A DNA stretch of 64,000 nt from CAIWHR01 sp963724975 (GCA_963724975.1 CAVRXB010000008.1:469035-533034); one strand, 5' to 3'; shown: positions 9,072 through 20,228, numbered from the stretch's first letter. Notes: generated from the sequence alone by a model not told the origin. Program-made: numbers and translations.

Positions 9072-9734
9072 TCAGCTGGAAATCGCTTCCAGAATGGCCA
9101 CACTGGCCGAAACGCCGATACGGTCCGCGCCAGCGTCGATCATCGCCAAGGCATCGGCCAGCGTCCGTATTCCGCCGGAGGCCTTGACGCCCATCTCGGG
9201 GCCGGCCGCGGCGCGCAGCAAACGGACGTCGGCGACGGTCGCGCCGCCGGCGGGATGAAAGCCGGTTGAAGTCTTTACGAACGCCGCGCCGGCATCGCGC
9301 GCGAGCCTGCAGGCGAGACTCTTTTCGGCCGCGGTCAGTATCGTGGATTCGAGAATGACCTTCACGGGAATCCCGGGCACTGCACGCACGACCGCTTCGA
9401 TTTCCGCGGCGACGATGCTGGCGTGACCGCTCTTCAGCGCACCGAAGTTCTGCACCATGTCGATCTCCGCAGCGCCTTCGGCGACTGCCAGCGCGGCCGC
9501 GTGCGCCTTCACCTCGGCGCGGTCGCAGCCATGCGGAAATCCCGCCACGGTCACAATGCGTGCATCGCTGCCCGCCAGCGCGGCGGCCGCAACGCGCACC
9601 CAATAGGGCTGCACGCAGTAAAAGCCGATGCCCCACGCCCGGACGATCGCTGCACCGGCATGAATGTCGGCTTCGGTCGCGTCCGGCTTCAGTACCGAAT
9701 GATCGATGCGACGGGCGAGCTCGGCGCGATTCAT
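9072..9734 (-). CDS. deoC: deoxyribose-phosphate aldolase
   Basis: A 220-residue class I aldolase that cleaves 2-deoxy-D-ribose 5-phosphate to glyceraldehyde 3-phosphate and acetaldehyde in deoxynucleoside catabolism. Family motifs appear in order: IDHSVLKPDAT (11-21), VAGFPHG, EIDMVQNFGALKSG, VKVILEST, the Schiff-base lysine in FVKTSTGF, then the second conserved lysine in VKASGGIR. The length is normal for the short bacterial form. Its start overlaps the stop of the small exported protein upstream by 4 nt, so it appears to be the last gene of the ABC importer transcript, which hints that the importer may carry a nucleoside- or sugar-related substrate. Confidence 0.93.
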   Translation of the reverse strand: MNRAELARRIDHSVLKPDATEADIHAGAAIVRAWGIGFYCVQPYWVRVAAAALAGSDARIVTVAGFPHGCDRAEVKAHAAALAVAEGAAEIDMVQNFGALKSGHASIVAAEIEAVVRAVPGIPVKVILESTILTAAEKSLACRLARDAGAAFVKTSTGFHPAGGATVADVRLLRAAAGPEMGVKASGGIRTLADALAMIDAGADRIGVSASVAILEAISS

Positions 9735-10243
9735 TGCGTTTTGCGTGCCGATTCAGCGCGCGCTGCCGTAATGCGCGCGGCGAGCGAACGATCGAGTTCC
9801 GTTGTCTGCGTCATCTCGGGTGTCGTGTCGGGGAGGCCCAGGTAGTAGACGACGAGCGCGGGCGGCGCGGCACCCGGTGCAGCGCTACTTCGCCACAGCC
9901 GGATTTCGGTGCGCGGGAAATCGGCGAAACGGGCGCGCGGCGTCTTCAAGTCGAATACGCCGCCTACTTCGCGCATCGGCTGCAACCGTTCCTCGCGCTG
10001 CGAGAACGGGTCCTTGCCCAAAACTTCGATCCATCCATACGATCGCGTATCGACATCGATCCGCATGACGACCGCGGTGTCGTCTTCCTTCGGCGCGCGC
10101 AGCACGGCCCAGGCGAGGGCGACACCCGGGGTCGCGAAGGCGTCGGCCGAGCCGTGGACTTCACGCGGTGGATCGGCCGCGGCGGGCACGGCCAGCAACA
10201 GGGCGAAAGCGCTCGCCGCGCCGAATGCGACGACGCGCATCAT
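9731..10243 (-). CDS. small exported protein of unknown function
   Basis: A 170-residue protein starting with a clear Sec signal peptide (hydrophobic AFALLLAVPAAA near 11-22, cleavage after AAA). The mature part has no motif that I recognise; it is rich in beta-type sequence and ends in a charged helix. It sits between the ABC ATPase (overlap 10240-10243) and deoC (overlap 9731-9734), so it is very likely cotranslated with them. A periplasmic accessory role in the same uptake or catabolic pathway is inferred from position only. Confidence 0.6.
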   Translation of the reverse strand: MMRVVAFGAASAFALLLAVPAAADPPREVHGSADAFATPGVALAWAVLRAPKEDDTAVVMRIDVDTRSYGWIEVLGKDPFSQREERLQPMREVGGVFDLKTPRARFADFPRTEIRLWRSSAAPGAAPPALVVYYLGLPDTTPEMTQTTELDRSLAARITAARAESARKTQ

Positions 10244-11346
10244 CGCGGCGCTTCCGCCAGCACGGTCGCTGCATCGGCGGCGGGCCGCAGCGATACCGCG
10301 GTGCCATCGGCGACGATTTCGTTTGGCCCGGCGTTGTAGCGGACAACTTGCAGCGTGGTGCCACCGCAGTTGACGAGATATTCGATCTTCTCGCCGAGAA
10401 ACGCGTGCGCCACCACCGTTCCGGACAACGGCCCGGCAGCCACGTCACGGTCGACGATGATCGACTCCGGCCGCAAGAGCAGCGAGACGAGGTCGCCCGT
10501 TGCGACGCGTCGATTTGCCGGTTGCGCGCGCAGGGCCGCGCCCAGCGCTTCGACGATGACGGCGTCGCTGTCCACCGCAGCGACGCGCGCGGGAACGAGA
10601 TTGACCCGTCCGACGAAGCGGGCGACGAACTCGGACGCCGGACGATGATAGAGGTCGCGAGCGGAGCCTTCCTGCACGACGCGGCCCTCGTTCATGACGG
10701 CGATGCGGTCGGACACCGCCATCGCCTCTTCCTGGTCGTGTGTCACGTACACCGTCGTGATCTCGAGTCGCTGCTGGAGATCGCGGATCTCCTGTCGCAT
10801 CGACACTCGAAGCTTCGCGTCGAGGTTCGACAACGGCTCGTCGAACAGCAGCACGCGCGGCCGGATGACAATGGCGCGCGCCAGCGCAACACGCTGTTGC
10901 TCGCCGCCGGAAAGCTGTCCGGGAAACTGGCGGTCGTAGCCCGCGAGGCCGACGAGCGACAGCACGTCGCCAACCGATTTTGCGATCGTACCCCGCGACT
11001 GTCCACGCACGGCGAGCCCGTAGCCCACGTTCTCCGCGACCGAAAGGTGTGGAAACAGCGCGTAGTTCTGGAATACGAAGCCGATATCGCGACGGTTGGC
11101 CGCAACGCCCGTGACGTCCTGCCCGCCAAAGTAAATGCGTCCGGCGTCCGGCTGCTCGAAGCCGGCAATGATCCGCAGCGTGGTTGTCTTGCCGCAGCCC
11201 GACGGTCCGAGCAGCGTCAGGAATTCGCCGGGGGCGACGTCGATGCGCACTTCGCGCGCAGCATAGTGCTCGCCCTTGACGCGATGCAGGTAGCGCTTCG
11301 ACACGCCGTCGACGCGCACGCCGATTTTCGCGTTCGCCACGATCAT
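10240..11346 (-). CDS. ABC transporter ATP-binding protein, iron/polyamine type
   Basis: A 368-residue ATPase of the FbpC/PotA-like group that powers uptake through the permease encoded upstream. Walker A GPSGCGKTT, Q-loop FVFQNYALFPH, signature LSGGEQQRVALARA, Walker B RVLLFDEPLSNLD and switch His in VTHDQEEA are all present, followed by a C-terminal TOBE-type region of about 120 residues. ATG11346 was chosen because it overlaps the permease stop (11343) and begins just before the nucleotide-binding fold. A longer minus-strand frame runs through it from 12969, but that frame belongs to the broken permease. Substrate is not determined. Confidence 0.9.
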   Translation of the reverse strand: MIVANAKIGVRVDGVSKRYLHRVKGEHYAAREVRIDVAPGEFLTLLGPSGCGKTTTLRIIAGFEQPDAGRIYFGGQDVTGVAANRRDIGFVFQNYALFPHLSVAENVGYGLAVRGQSRGTIAKSVGDVLSLVGLAGYDRQFPGQLSGGEQQRVALARAIVIRPRVLLFDEPLSNLDAKLRVSMRQEIRDLQQRLEITTVYVTHDQEEAMAVSDRIAVMNEGRVVQEGSARDLYHRPASEFVARFVGRVNLVPARVAAVDSDAVIVEALGAALRAQPANRRVATGDLVSLLLRPESIIVDRDVAAGPLSGTVVAHAFLGEKIEYLVNCGGTTLQVVRYNAGPNEIVADGTAVSLRPAADAATVLAEAPR

Positions 11347-13025
11347 CCTCCGAGCAGGCCTGTTACGCGCACGACGCCCGGCGCGCGAAAGAGACGCATG
11401 ACGGACCCGATGACGGCCATCGCCACGAACACGATCACGACGACCAGGACCGAGAACGCGGCCGCCGGTCCGAGCGACAGCTCGGTGATGTTTTCGAGGA
11501 TCTTCACCGTGATCAGCGTCCAGCCGACGGAAACGAGGAAGATCGTGGCGCTGATTGCCGTCATCGAGCGAATGAACACTACGGAAAGTCCAGCGAAGAA
11601 CGCTGGCACGATCAGCGGCAAGGTGATTCGGCGGAACGTCGTGCCGCTGCCGGCGCCCAGGCCCGACGAGGCTTCCTCGAGGCTCTTGTCGATCTGCTGC
11701 AGCAGCGCGACGGTCGCGCGAATGCCTGTCGGACCGTAGCGGAATATGTAGCACGAAATGATGATGAGCGCGGTGCCGGTCAACTCGATCGGTGGATCGT
11801 TGAAGGCGATCAAATAGGCGATGCCGACGATCGTACCCGGCAGCGCGTAGTTGATCATCGACACCAGTTCCATCGAGCGCCGGCCGACGAACCGCTTCTT
11901 CGTCACAAGATAGCCGACCAGGATTCCATAGAGTCCGCCCAGCGGCATCGCGAGGCCGGCGATGATGAGCGTGTCGCGGATCGCCTTCAAGCCGTCGGTG
12001 AAGATCACGCGATAGTGCTGCAGCGTAAGTGCGTGGTTGGCACCGAGCGCTACCACCAGCGATGCATACAGCAGCAACGCGTAGAAGTACGCGATTGCGA
12101 CCGCGACGATGAAGCAGGCGGAAAGAAGCGCGGTGCGCGCGGCTGGCGAGACGCTGTCGAACGGCGTCTGCCCGGCACCCTTGCCGGTGATCGTCACGTA
12201 GAAGCGGCGGCTGACCCAATAGCGCTGGAGCACGAAGACGAGAAGCGCCGGTACGAGCAGCGCAAAGGACAGCGCCGCGCCACCGCGGAGGTCGTACAGG
12301 CCGGTGATCTGGAGATAGGCCTGCGTAGGCAGCACGGGGAACTGATTGCCGGCGAGGATCAGCGGGGTCGCGAAGTCGGCGAGCGATGCCGCGAACAGCA
12401 GCAGAAATGCATTGGCGAGTCCTGGAACGCACAGCGGCAACGTGACCGTGCGAAACACACGCCAGCGCGACGCGCCGAGCGAGAGCGCCATTCCTTCGAT
12501 GTTGGAATCGATGCCCGCGATCAGCGGCCGCAGCGTCAGGTAGGCGATCGGGAAATAGGTGAGTACCTCGGAAAAAAGGGTGCTGGAGAGCCCGTACACC
12601 GTCACGCCCTTGAGGCCGAGCAAGTCGTAAGTGATGAGCCCTCGCGGGCCGAACGAGAAAATCATCGCGATCGCCGTCGTGAAGGGCGGCGAGACCAGCG
12701 GCAGGAGCACGCTCGCGTCCATCACGGTGTGTAGTGACACGGGGCAGGCGCCCTCGCGCGGCGGTGAACGCGAATACGAAACCCAGCACGGTTCCGGCGA
12801 GACCGACCAGCGCCGCGAGCAGCAGGCTATTCCAGAACGCGCGGATCTGGTGCTTGTCGGTCAGCACTGTCAGGCGATGCCGGCGACCGAGAACGTGCCG
12901 TGATCGAAGAGCACGCGACCGAGCAGCATCGCAAGCGGATACATCACGAAAAGCGCGAGCAGCGCCCACAGCGCGAAGGCCGTCGCCGCGACCGCGGGGT
13001 CGCGGTGTAGCGAAGCGACCGTCAT
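11343..13025 (-). CDS. ABC transporter permease, FbpB-like, with two frameshifts
   Basis: An iron-type double-length permease read in three frames. The start at 13025 opens a frame with the first membrane helix and stops at 12870-12872. Coding similarity continues in a second frame (LTVLTDKHQIRAFWNSLLL..., about 12875-12745) and then in a third frame from about 12740 to the stop at 11343, which holds most of the protein (465 residues, about ten membrane segments). Restored, it would be about 560 residues, normal for FbpB-type permeases with two permease modules. The shifts lie near the end of the first frame (about 12,875) and at about 12,740. The rest of the operon is intact, so sequencing error is as likely as true inactivation. 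Confidence 0.8.
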
Positions 13026-13071
13026 GTCTTCCTCTCCCGCCGCTCTAGAGAGGGGGGTGTGATCGCACGGT

Positions 13072-14157
13072 TCAGGGATTCAGCACTTCGGCGACCCACC
13101 GCTCGACGATGCGCTTGCGGTTGGCTCCCGCGTAGTCGGCGTCGATGGGGAAGATCTTCGCATCCTTCAACACGGCAGCAAGCGACGGCTCGAGCGCGAC
13201 GTCCGGATGCGCCGGCACGAAATTGATCTTGTACTTGGCAAACTGGTTCTGCATTGCAGGCGAGCTCGCCCAGTCGATCAGCTTCTTCGCTGCTTCGGGA
13301 TTTTTCGCACCCTTGATGAGCGCGATCCCTTCGGCCGCGGTGCCGATGCCTTCCTTGGGGAAGCTGATGGTGACTTCGTAGCCCTTCGCCTTGGTGTCGA
13401 GCGCGTCGACGATGAAGAATATGCCGCCGCCGGCCTGGCCGAGCCCAACCGGCAGCGTGCCGCCGCCGCCGCTCTTCGTATAGAGCTGGACGTTGGGTCG
13501 CAGCTTCTTCATATAGTCGAACGCTTTGTTCTCGTCGCGGCCGTTCACCTCGAGGATCGAGAAGATGCGCGTGACGGCGGTGCCGGAGGTCCGCGCATCG
13601 GCCATCTGCAGCATGTTCTTGTAGGGCGGAGCGAGGAGATCGTTCCACGAAGCCGGCGCCTTGAGGCCGTTTTCCTTGAGGAACTTGTCGTTGGTCATGA
13701 AGACAAGCGGGTCGTCGGCAATGGCGACCCACTGGCCGTCGGGCTGGCGGAAACGGGGCGGCAGTTTGGCGAAGGAAGGTGGCTTGTACGGCTCGAAGAC
13801 GCCCTCGGTGACGCCGGCCGCATACGTTTCGACCGGGCCGCCGAACAGCACGTCGACGCGCGGGTTGTTCTTTTCGGCGATGACGCGGGCGAGCGCCTCA
13901 CCGGATGAAAAACGAACGAAGTTGACCTTGATGGCGGTCGCCTTCTCGAATTCCTCGAACATCGGTTTAGCCCAGTTCTCGGGCCAGATCGAGTAGACGT
14001 TGAGCGTCTGCGCCGAAATCGGCAACGCACCGCAGATGAGCGTCGTGAGGGCGGCCATGCGCAGCGTGCGCATGAGCCGGCGGGGCCGTCCCAAGGGCGA
14101 ATACCGGATCGCACAGCCCAAGGGTGCGCCAACGAGCCAGCGGGAATTCACGTTCAT
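13072..14157 (-). CDS. ABC transporter substrate-binding protein, iron/FbpA-like
   Basis: A periplasmic binding protein (361 residues from this start) of the family that binds ferric iron or small organic ligands. The mature region begins near QTLNVYSIWPENW and contains the fold signatures RVDVLFGGPVETY, ADDPLVFMTNDKF and a C-terminal hinge helix. ATG14157 is preceded at 6 nt by a strong AGGAGG, which is why it was chosen. An alternative ATG at 14073 gives a more typical signal peptide (ALTTLICGALPISA) but has a poor ribosome site. It is the first gene of an operon with permease, ATPase, small exported protein and deoC. Conserved metal-ligand tyrosines could not be confirmed by eye, so the ligand is open. 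Confidence 0.85.
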   Translation of the reverse strand: MNVNSRWLVGAPLGCAIRYSPLGRPRRLMRTLRMAALTTLICGALPISAQTLNVYSIWPENWAKPMFEEFEKATAIKVNFVRFSSGEALARVIAEKNNPRVDVLFGGPVETYAAGVTEGVFEPYKPPSFAKLPPRFRQPDGQWVAIADDPLVFMTNDKFLKENGLKAPASWNDLLAPPYKNMLQMADARTSGTAVTRIFSILEVNGRDENKAFDYMKKLRPNVQLYTKSGGGGTLPVGLGQAGGGIFFIVDALDTKAKGYEVTISFPKEGIGTAAEGIALIKGAKNPEAAKKLIDWASSPAMQNQFAKYKINFVPAHPDVALEPSLAAVLKDAKIFPIDADYAGANRKRIVERWVAEVLNP

Positions 14158-14323
14158 CGCATTCCTCCTCTTTGCACCGCTTCAGATCGGCGTGCTGTTG
14201 GTATGCCGCCGGAGTGTTGTATTGCGCGCGGGATTGCTGCCGGCGTCGGCGGTCATTCTGCTCTGTTTCAACGCCTCCGAGAATGGGTCGCGGCCAGGTC
14301 CGCGGCCCGCGCGGCATCGGGGA

Positions 14324-15361
14324 TTACAGGATCCGGTTGAACCAGAGGAGCGATAGCGACGCCGAAAGCAGCGCCAGCACCGCGGCAGCGGCGGCGAACA
14401 ACGCGGTGATTTCGGTTTCCTTTTCCTCGAAGAAGAGCTTCGTGTTGAGGTTCTTGTAGATCTTCTGGAGGTCGACCGCGTTGCCGGCGTAGAAGTAATC
14501 GGCGCGCGTGACGTTGGCGATCGTCTTCAGCGACTCCTCATCGAGGCGCACTCGCATCGACCATCCCTCGGAGCCAATGATCTCGCCGCTCGTGGTGCCG
14601 ATACCGACTGTGTACACGCGCACGCCGCGGTCGCCTGCCATGCGCGCCGCCTCGATCGGGTCCGGCCCGGTGGTCGTCTGGCCGTCGGTCAGCAGGATGA
14701 TGGCAGCCGACGTGTACGACCCGGGCGCAACCTTCGGCACTTGCTTGGAGGCGGCAGCGGGATCGAGCGCGGCGGCTTTTTGTGCTTCGCGTCGCGGATT
14801 GAATGAGCGGAGATCGAATTCGGCGTCAGGAAATATCGTCTTCAACGACACCAGAATGCCACTGCCGATCGCCGTTCCCCGCTGCAGCTGGAAGCGCTCG
14901 ATGGCACCGAGAATGTCCTCGCGACTGTGGGTCGGCGACTGGACAACGGACGCAGTCGCGGCGAACGACACGACGCCGATCCGCGTGGTCTTCGGCTGGT
15001 CCGCGACGAACGCGCGCGCGGCTTCCTGTGCAGCGACAAGCCGGCTTGGCTTGACGTCGGTTGCGCGCATGCTGCCCGAAACGTCCATCGCGAGGATCAC
15101 GGTTTCGTGCGCGGACGGCAGCGTGACGACCGCGGCCGGGCGCGCGATCGCCACGATCATCAAGATCAAGGCAACGAGGAACAAGAACGGCGGCACGTGC
15201 CGGCGGACACGCTGGGTCGCGCCCTGTGCGTCCTTGACCAGTGTGAGGCTCGCATACCGTAGCGCCGCCTTGCGCTTCCTGCGCATCAGCATGACGTAGA
15301 CGGCGATGACCACCGGGACGGCAGCCAGCAGCCACAGCATTTGCGGCCAGACGAACGTCAT
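14324..15361 (-). CDS. VWA-domain membrane protein, BatA-like
   Basis: A 345-residue inner-membrane protein. Two hydrophobic helices at the N-terminus (about 7-26 and 58-77) flank an RRKRKAALRYASL stretch, followed by a von Willebrand A domain whose metal site DVSGSM starts at Asp93, with the later TDGQ motif complete. A final membrane helix (about 320-340) puts the VWA domain between two membrane anchors. Such proteins work with MoxR ATPases as chaperones or in aerotolerance-type complexes. It follows DUF58 and MoxR genes in the same orientation (gap of 64 nt). A paralogue on the other strand lies at 22357-23454. Confidence 0.85.
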   Translation of the reverse strand: MTFVWPQMLWLLAAVPVVIAVYVMLMRRKRKAALRYASLTLVKDAQGATQRVRRHVPPFLFLVALILMIVAIARPAAVVTLPSAHETVILAMDVSGSMRATDVKPSRLVAAQEAARAFVADQPKTTRIGVVSFAATASVVQSPTHSREDILGAIERFQLQRGTAIGSGILVSLKTIFPDAEFDLRSFNPRREAQKAAALDPAAASKQVPKVAPGSYTSAAIILLTDGQTTTGPDPIEAARMAGDRGVRVYTVGIGTTSGEIIGSEGWSMRVRLDEESLKTIANVTRADYFYAGNAVDLQKIYKNLNTKLFFEEKETEITALFAAAAAVLALLSASLSLLWFNRIL

Positions 15362-16338
15362 TCGTCAACCGCCCGTAGGCTCACCACCGCTGCTCGCGTG
15401 GAAATTCCGGCCGGCTGTGCGGCGCTCATGTATGTATACCCAGATGCGCGGGCAATCCACCTCCGGAAGCGAGCTGGTTGCGCCGCTTGCGCAAATCGGC
15501 AAAGCGCAGGATTGCGTCGACGAGGTCGTCGCCGGTCGCGAGCTCGAGGGCGTCGACGCCAGCCGCCTGGAACGAGCGTCGAAGCTCCGCTTCGCGTTCT
15601 TTCGCCGCAGCGACGAAGCGCTTGCGAAAGCCGCGATCGTGAGTGTCGACAAAGAGCTGCTCGCCGGTCTCCGCGTCCTGGACCACCAAGAGCCCGAGAT
15701 CCGGCAACTCCATTTCGAGCGGGTCGTAGAGCCGTACCGCGACAACGTCATGACGCCGCGCAAGCTGCGCGAGCGGCTTCGCCCAGCCGGGCGTACTGAT
15801 GAAGTCGGACACGACGAACACGAGCGACCGCCGCGGTGCGACCCGCCACGCCATACGCAGCAGGTCCGCGAGATTCGTTGCATTCGCTTTTTTGACGTCG
15901 GGCCGCGACGCCATCCGGTGCAACAGGTGCAGCACCTGACGCCGGCCGCTGCGGGCGGGAATCACGGTGTCGACGCGGTCCCCGTAGAGGAGGGCGCCGA
16001 CCCGGTTGCCGTGCGCGGTGAGGATGCGCGCCAGCACAGCGACGAACTCAGCGGCGACCGTGCGCTTCTCCAGCTTCTGCGAGCCGAACGCGACCGACGG
16101 CGAAAGGTCGAGCAGGAACCAACCCGCGACCTCGCGCTCCTCGTTATATTCGCGCACGTAGGGCGTGGCGAGGCGTGCCGTCACGTTCCAGTCGATGTGG
16201 CGAACGTCATCGTGATAGACGTATTCGCGAAGGTCGGCAAGGTCGAGCCCGTAACCGCGAAAGAGCGTGCGGTAGTCGCCGTGAAGCACGCCGTCGAGCC
16301 GACGGATCACCGTCCACTCGAGGCGCCGCAGGACGGCT

Positions 16339-17364
<1,026 letters not shown>

Positions 17365-17401
17365 GGGGCGGGATCTCCGGTTGGGTCGCGTCAGAACGGT
17401 C

Positions 17402-18301
17402 TCAGAAGGGCGATACGCCGATGGCGGCGGCCGCGTTCTCGATCGGCACCGCGAACCCGATGCCGATGAACACGCGCTGATCCGTCGGATTGAGAATCGC
17501 GGTGACGATACCGACGACTTCGCCGTCCGTCGTGACCAGCGGACCGCCGGAATTTCCGGGATTGGCCGCCGCGTCGAACTGGATCAGGTTCGTCAATATC
17601 CGTTCGCCTTTAGCCGAACGGTACTCGCGGGCAAGGCCCGAAATCACACCCGCCGAGACCGACGGGCCGATGCCGAAGGGGTAACCGATGGCGACCACTT
17701 CGTCGCCCGGCGCGAGATCGCCGGTGGAGCGCAGCGTGGCCGCCGGGAGGTCGTCCGGGATATGCAGCGCCTTGAGGACCGCGAGGTCATGCTCGGGTCG
17801 CATGCCGATCACCGCTGCTTCGGACTCGAAGCCGTCGTGAAAGCGCACTTCCACCCGCTCGGCGCCCGCGATGACATGCAGATTGGTGAGAATGATTCCC
17901 GAGTCGACGATCACGACGCCGCTGCCGATGCCCTCGACCACGTGGCCGTCCTTCTCCTGCTCGCGTCCGAGGCCGCGCACGCGGACGATCGATTCGCGAA
18001 CGGCCTCGTAGGCCTTGGCGGCGCGCGAAGGAAGCTCGGCGGTCTCGAGCGTGTGCAACACGGCGGCATCGATGTCCTCCTGCGTGATGACGCGCGCCTT
18101 GGGCGCCATCGCCGCGTATAGGAGCACGGCAGCAAGCACACATGCCATTCCCGCTGCAAACAGCGCCAATCCGCCGCTGCGATCGCTCAGCGCACGCCGC
18201 CACCGACCCTTTGCAACCGAAGGAACCGGCGCGCCGGCCCCCGCCGCCGATGGTTGGGGCGCCGGGCGGACGGAGCGGCTGTAGAGCGCTGCCTTTCTCA
18301 C
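17402..18301 (-). CDS. membrane-anchored trypsin-like serine protease, HtrA-type without PDZ
   Basis: From GTG18301 it has 299 residues: a basic cytoplasmic N-terminus, one membrane helix (about 43-65) and a periplasmic S1C-type protease domain. The catalytic triad is visible as His142 (TNLHVIAG), Asp172 (EHDLAVLKA) and Ser251 (GNSGGPL). The protein ends right after the protease fold, so the PDZ domains of DegP/DegS are missing. The frame is open to 18454, but that part overlaps the preceding gene and is Arg-rich; GTG18301, 22 nt after that gene's stop, is the likelier start, though without a clear ribosome site. It is placed directly upstream of MoxR, suggesting quality control in the same process (inference). 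Confidence 0.85.
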   Translation of the reverse strand: MRKAALYSRSVRPAPQPSAAGAGAPVPSVAKGRWRRALSDRSGGLALFAAGMACVLAAVLLYAAMAPKARVITQEDIDAAVLHTLETAELPSRAAKAYEAVRESIVRVRGLGREQEKDGHVVEGIGSGVVIVDSGIILTNLHVIAGAERVEVRFHDGFESEAAVIGMRPEHDLAVLKALHIPDDLPAATLRSTGDLAPGDEVVAIGYPFGIGPSVSAGVISGLAREYRSAKGERILTNLIQFDAAANPGNSGGPLVTTDGEVVGIVTAILNPTDQRVFIGIGFAVPIENAAAAIGVSPF

Positions 18302-18323
18302 GACGGTTGGGCCGAACAGGTCG

Positions 18324-18737
18324 TCATTTCTTGTAGGTGGACGTCGTCGTTTTGGCCGGCGTCGCACGCGCCCCGGTCGCCGCCGTCCCTGTGCGGCGTG
18401 CGACCGGGCTCGAATTCGAATCGGATGTAGCCATCGCCGGGTAACCGGCGACAATTTGATCGACCGAGAGGGTTCCCGGCGTCCCGGGCCCGGTCAGGAA
18501 AGCGAGCGGCACACACCGATCGGTCTCGGTGAACAGCAGATATTCGCCGCGCTGCCGCATGGCGTCGCGGGCGGCGGCACCCTGAGCGCTCAAGTCGACC
18601 GGCGGCTGTGTGTCACGGTAGATCACGTTGTCGTTGCGGTCGTAGACGAAATAGCAGGTGGCGGCGAGCGCGGGTGCTTGCGCAAGGCACAGCGCACCCG
18701 TAGCGAGTAGCAGAGCACCCCAGATTGATCGCATCAT
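18324..18737 (-). CDS. small exported protein, DUF4124-like N-terminus
   Basis: A 137-residue protein with a signal peptide (GALLLATGALCLAQAPALA) followed by CYFVYDRNDNVIYRDTQPP, which resembles the start of small periplasmic DUF4124-type proteins, and a Ser/Thr/Ala-rich tail ending in lysines. The start is ATG18737, with AAGGAG 5 nt upstream. It lies just before the protease gene and probably begins the transcript that includes MoxR. Function unknown. Confidence 0.7.
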   Translation of the reverse strand: MMRSIWGALLLATGALCLAQAPALAATCYFVYDRNDNVIYRDTQPPVDLSAQGAAARDAMRQRGEYLLFTETDRCVPLAFLTGPGTPGTLSVDQIVAGYPAMATSDSNSSPVARRTGTAATGARATPAKTTTSTYKK

Positions 18738-18778
18738 CGTTCTCCTTGGTTGCACGTTGATTGCACCTCGTGAGGGTT

Positions 18779-19612
18779 CTAGGGCGCGCATTTGCCGATA
18801 TAGCCGTCGGAAACAGCCGTTTCATGATCGGCGGGCGCGAGGCCGCGGCCATCGAACAGCACCGGGATCTGATGCGGGGCGCCCAGCTTGCTGTCGGCGC
18901 GGCGCCGTTCGTTCAGGAGCCTGAAGATGTTCCATTCGTCGTGTGCGCCGCGGCTCACGGTCGCTGACGCCCGCAGCGCGTAATAGCGCCGAAACGCAGG
19001 TTTGGTGAGCCCGCCCGCCACGGCCTTCTCGAATTTGGGGTCGGTTTTCACCCGATTGTCGAAGAACGCGTCGAGCTTGGCCATGTCGTTATTGCCGTCA
19101 AACTTGAAGTAGCGCGCAAAATCCTGCGGGCCGGCGAAATAGACGAAATCGAAATCGCCCAGACCGTCGGGCCCCTCGAGCAGCGTCGTCCACATCAGCA
19201 TGTAATCGGCGCCCGTACCCTTCGGCAGATCGGCATCGAGCGTTCCCGGGTTGAGGACAAAGAGGTAGTCGCTGCCAAACCGCTTTTCGATGGCGTCCTT
19301 CGCGCTTGCCGCGACTTCCGCATTGATGTCGAAATGGCCGCCGCCTGCGGACGAGAGCGGGACACTCAGGTAGCCGACCGCCTTGCCGGCCTTGCGTTGC
19401 TCGGCAACCAGCGCCCGGAAACGATCGACCTTCACGGCGATCGCCGGTTTCAGCTCGTCGTTGACGCAGTAGCAAATCCCGAGCTTCGTGCACTCGGTTG
19501 CCTTGGCCGAATACGCGGCAGCGGGCGCTAGCGCAAAGACGATCCCAAGCGCGAGGCGCGCCGGGCCATGGATCGAAGGGCCGATCAATCTGCACGTTCC
19601 GTTCTCCTGCAA
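18779..19612 (-). CDS. exported protein of unknown function
   Basis: About 277 residues with a hydrophobic leader (ARLALGIVFALAPAAAYS) and several cysteines soon after it (CTKLGICYC), suggesting a disulfide-bonded periplasmic protein. No ATG lies near the start: the frame opens with TTG19612 and has another TTG at 19588, and neither has a well-spaced ribosome site, so the N-terminus is uncertain. The mature part contains no motif that I know. It ends 41 nt before the next minus-strand start. Confidence 0.6.
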   Translation of the reverse strand: MQENGTCRLIGPSIHGPARLALGIVFALAPAAAYSAKATECTKLGICYCVNDELKPAIAVKVDRFRALVAEQRKAGKAVGYLSVPLSSAGGGHFDINAEVAASAKDAIEKRFGSDYLFVLNPGTLDADLPKGTGADYMLMWTTLLEGPDGLGDFDFVYFAGPQDFARYFKFDGNNDMAKLDAFFDNRVKTDPKFEKAVAGGLTKPAFRRYYALRASATVSRGAHDEWNIFRLLNERRRADSKLGAPHQIPVLFDGRGLAPADHETAVSDGYIGKCAP

Positions 19613-19802
19613 GGCGGCTAACTCGACCGCCGGTACCGACGACGGGCCCGAATGGCGTGTCGCTCATCGGGAATGCAGCGTCAACATAAGCTGACCACCC
19701 ACCCTCGTCAACAGTTCCCGGGGGTGACTCTAGTCCCGCGCTTGACTTCAAATCCCCGCAAGCGCCCAATTGAACCGTTCCGATCCACCAGGCGAGATTG
19801 CC

Positions 19803-20228
19803 ATGCCGATACGCTCCGTTCGCTCCGTCGTTGCCAACCAGACCCCACTTTCCGTCCCCAAAACTGCCACGGTGCTGGAAGCTGCGCACCTCATGAAGGA
19901 GCACGCCAAGGGCGCGCTGCTCGTCGTCGAGGGCTCGAAGCTGATCGGCATCTTCACCGAGCGCGATGCACTTTTTCGGGTCATCGCAGCGGGTCGCGAT
20001 CCCGCCACCACGCCGCTCGCGGATGTGATGACGACGCAGCCGCAAACGATTCACCCGGACGAGCCCTTCCTGAACGCAATGCGGATCATGCATCGAGGCG
20101 GCTTCCGGCATCTGCCGGTCGCCGAACACGGCCGGCCACTTGGCATGGTCTCGGCGCGCGACGCGCTCGACGACGACCTCTACGAGCTCAGCGTGAACCT
20201 GGAGCAAACCGAGCACATGCTCGAGTAG
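19803..20228 (+). CDS. CBS-domain protein
   Basis: A 141-residue cytosolic protein made of two CBS motifs (about 8-65 and 75-130), the tandem arrangement that binds adenine nucleotides or S-adenosylmethionine. Typical pieces are KLIGIFTERDALFRV and PLGMVSARDALDDD. ATG19803 has AGGCGAG upstream; an earlier TTG at 19770 is unlikely. It stands alone between divergent and unrelated genes; a stem-loop at 20269-20297 could end its transcript. Its target is unknown. Confidence 0.85.
   Translation: MPIRSVRSVVANQTPLSVPKTATVLEAAHLMKEHAKGALLVVEGSKLIGIFTERDALFRVIAAGRDPATTPLADVMTTQPQTIHPDEPFLNAMRIMHRGGFRHLPVAEHGRPLGMVSARDALDDDLYELSVNLEQTEHMLE

Noticed and set aside
10240..12969. A single 909-residue minus-strand open frame
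   Set aside because: It joins the ABC ATPase with the out-of-frame shadow of the permease; only the part from 11346 down is real in this frame, plus a short permease piece near 12,745-12,875.
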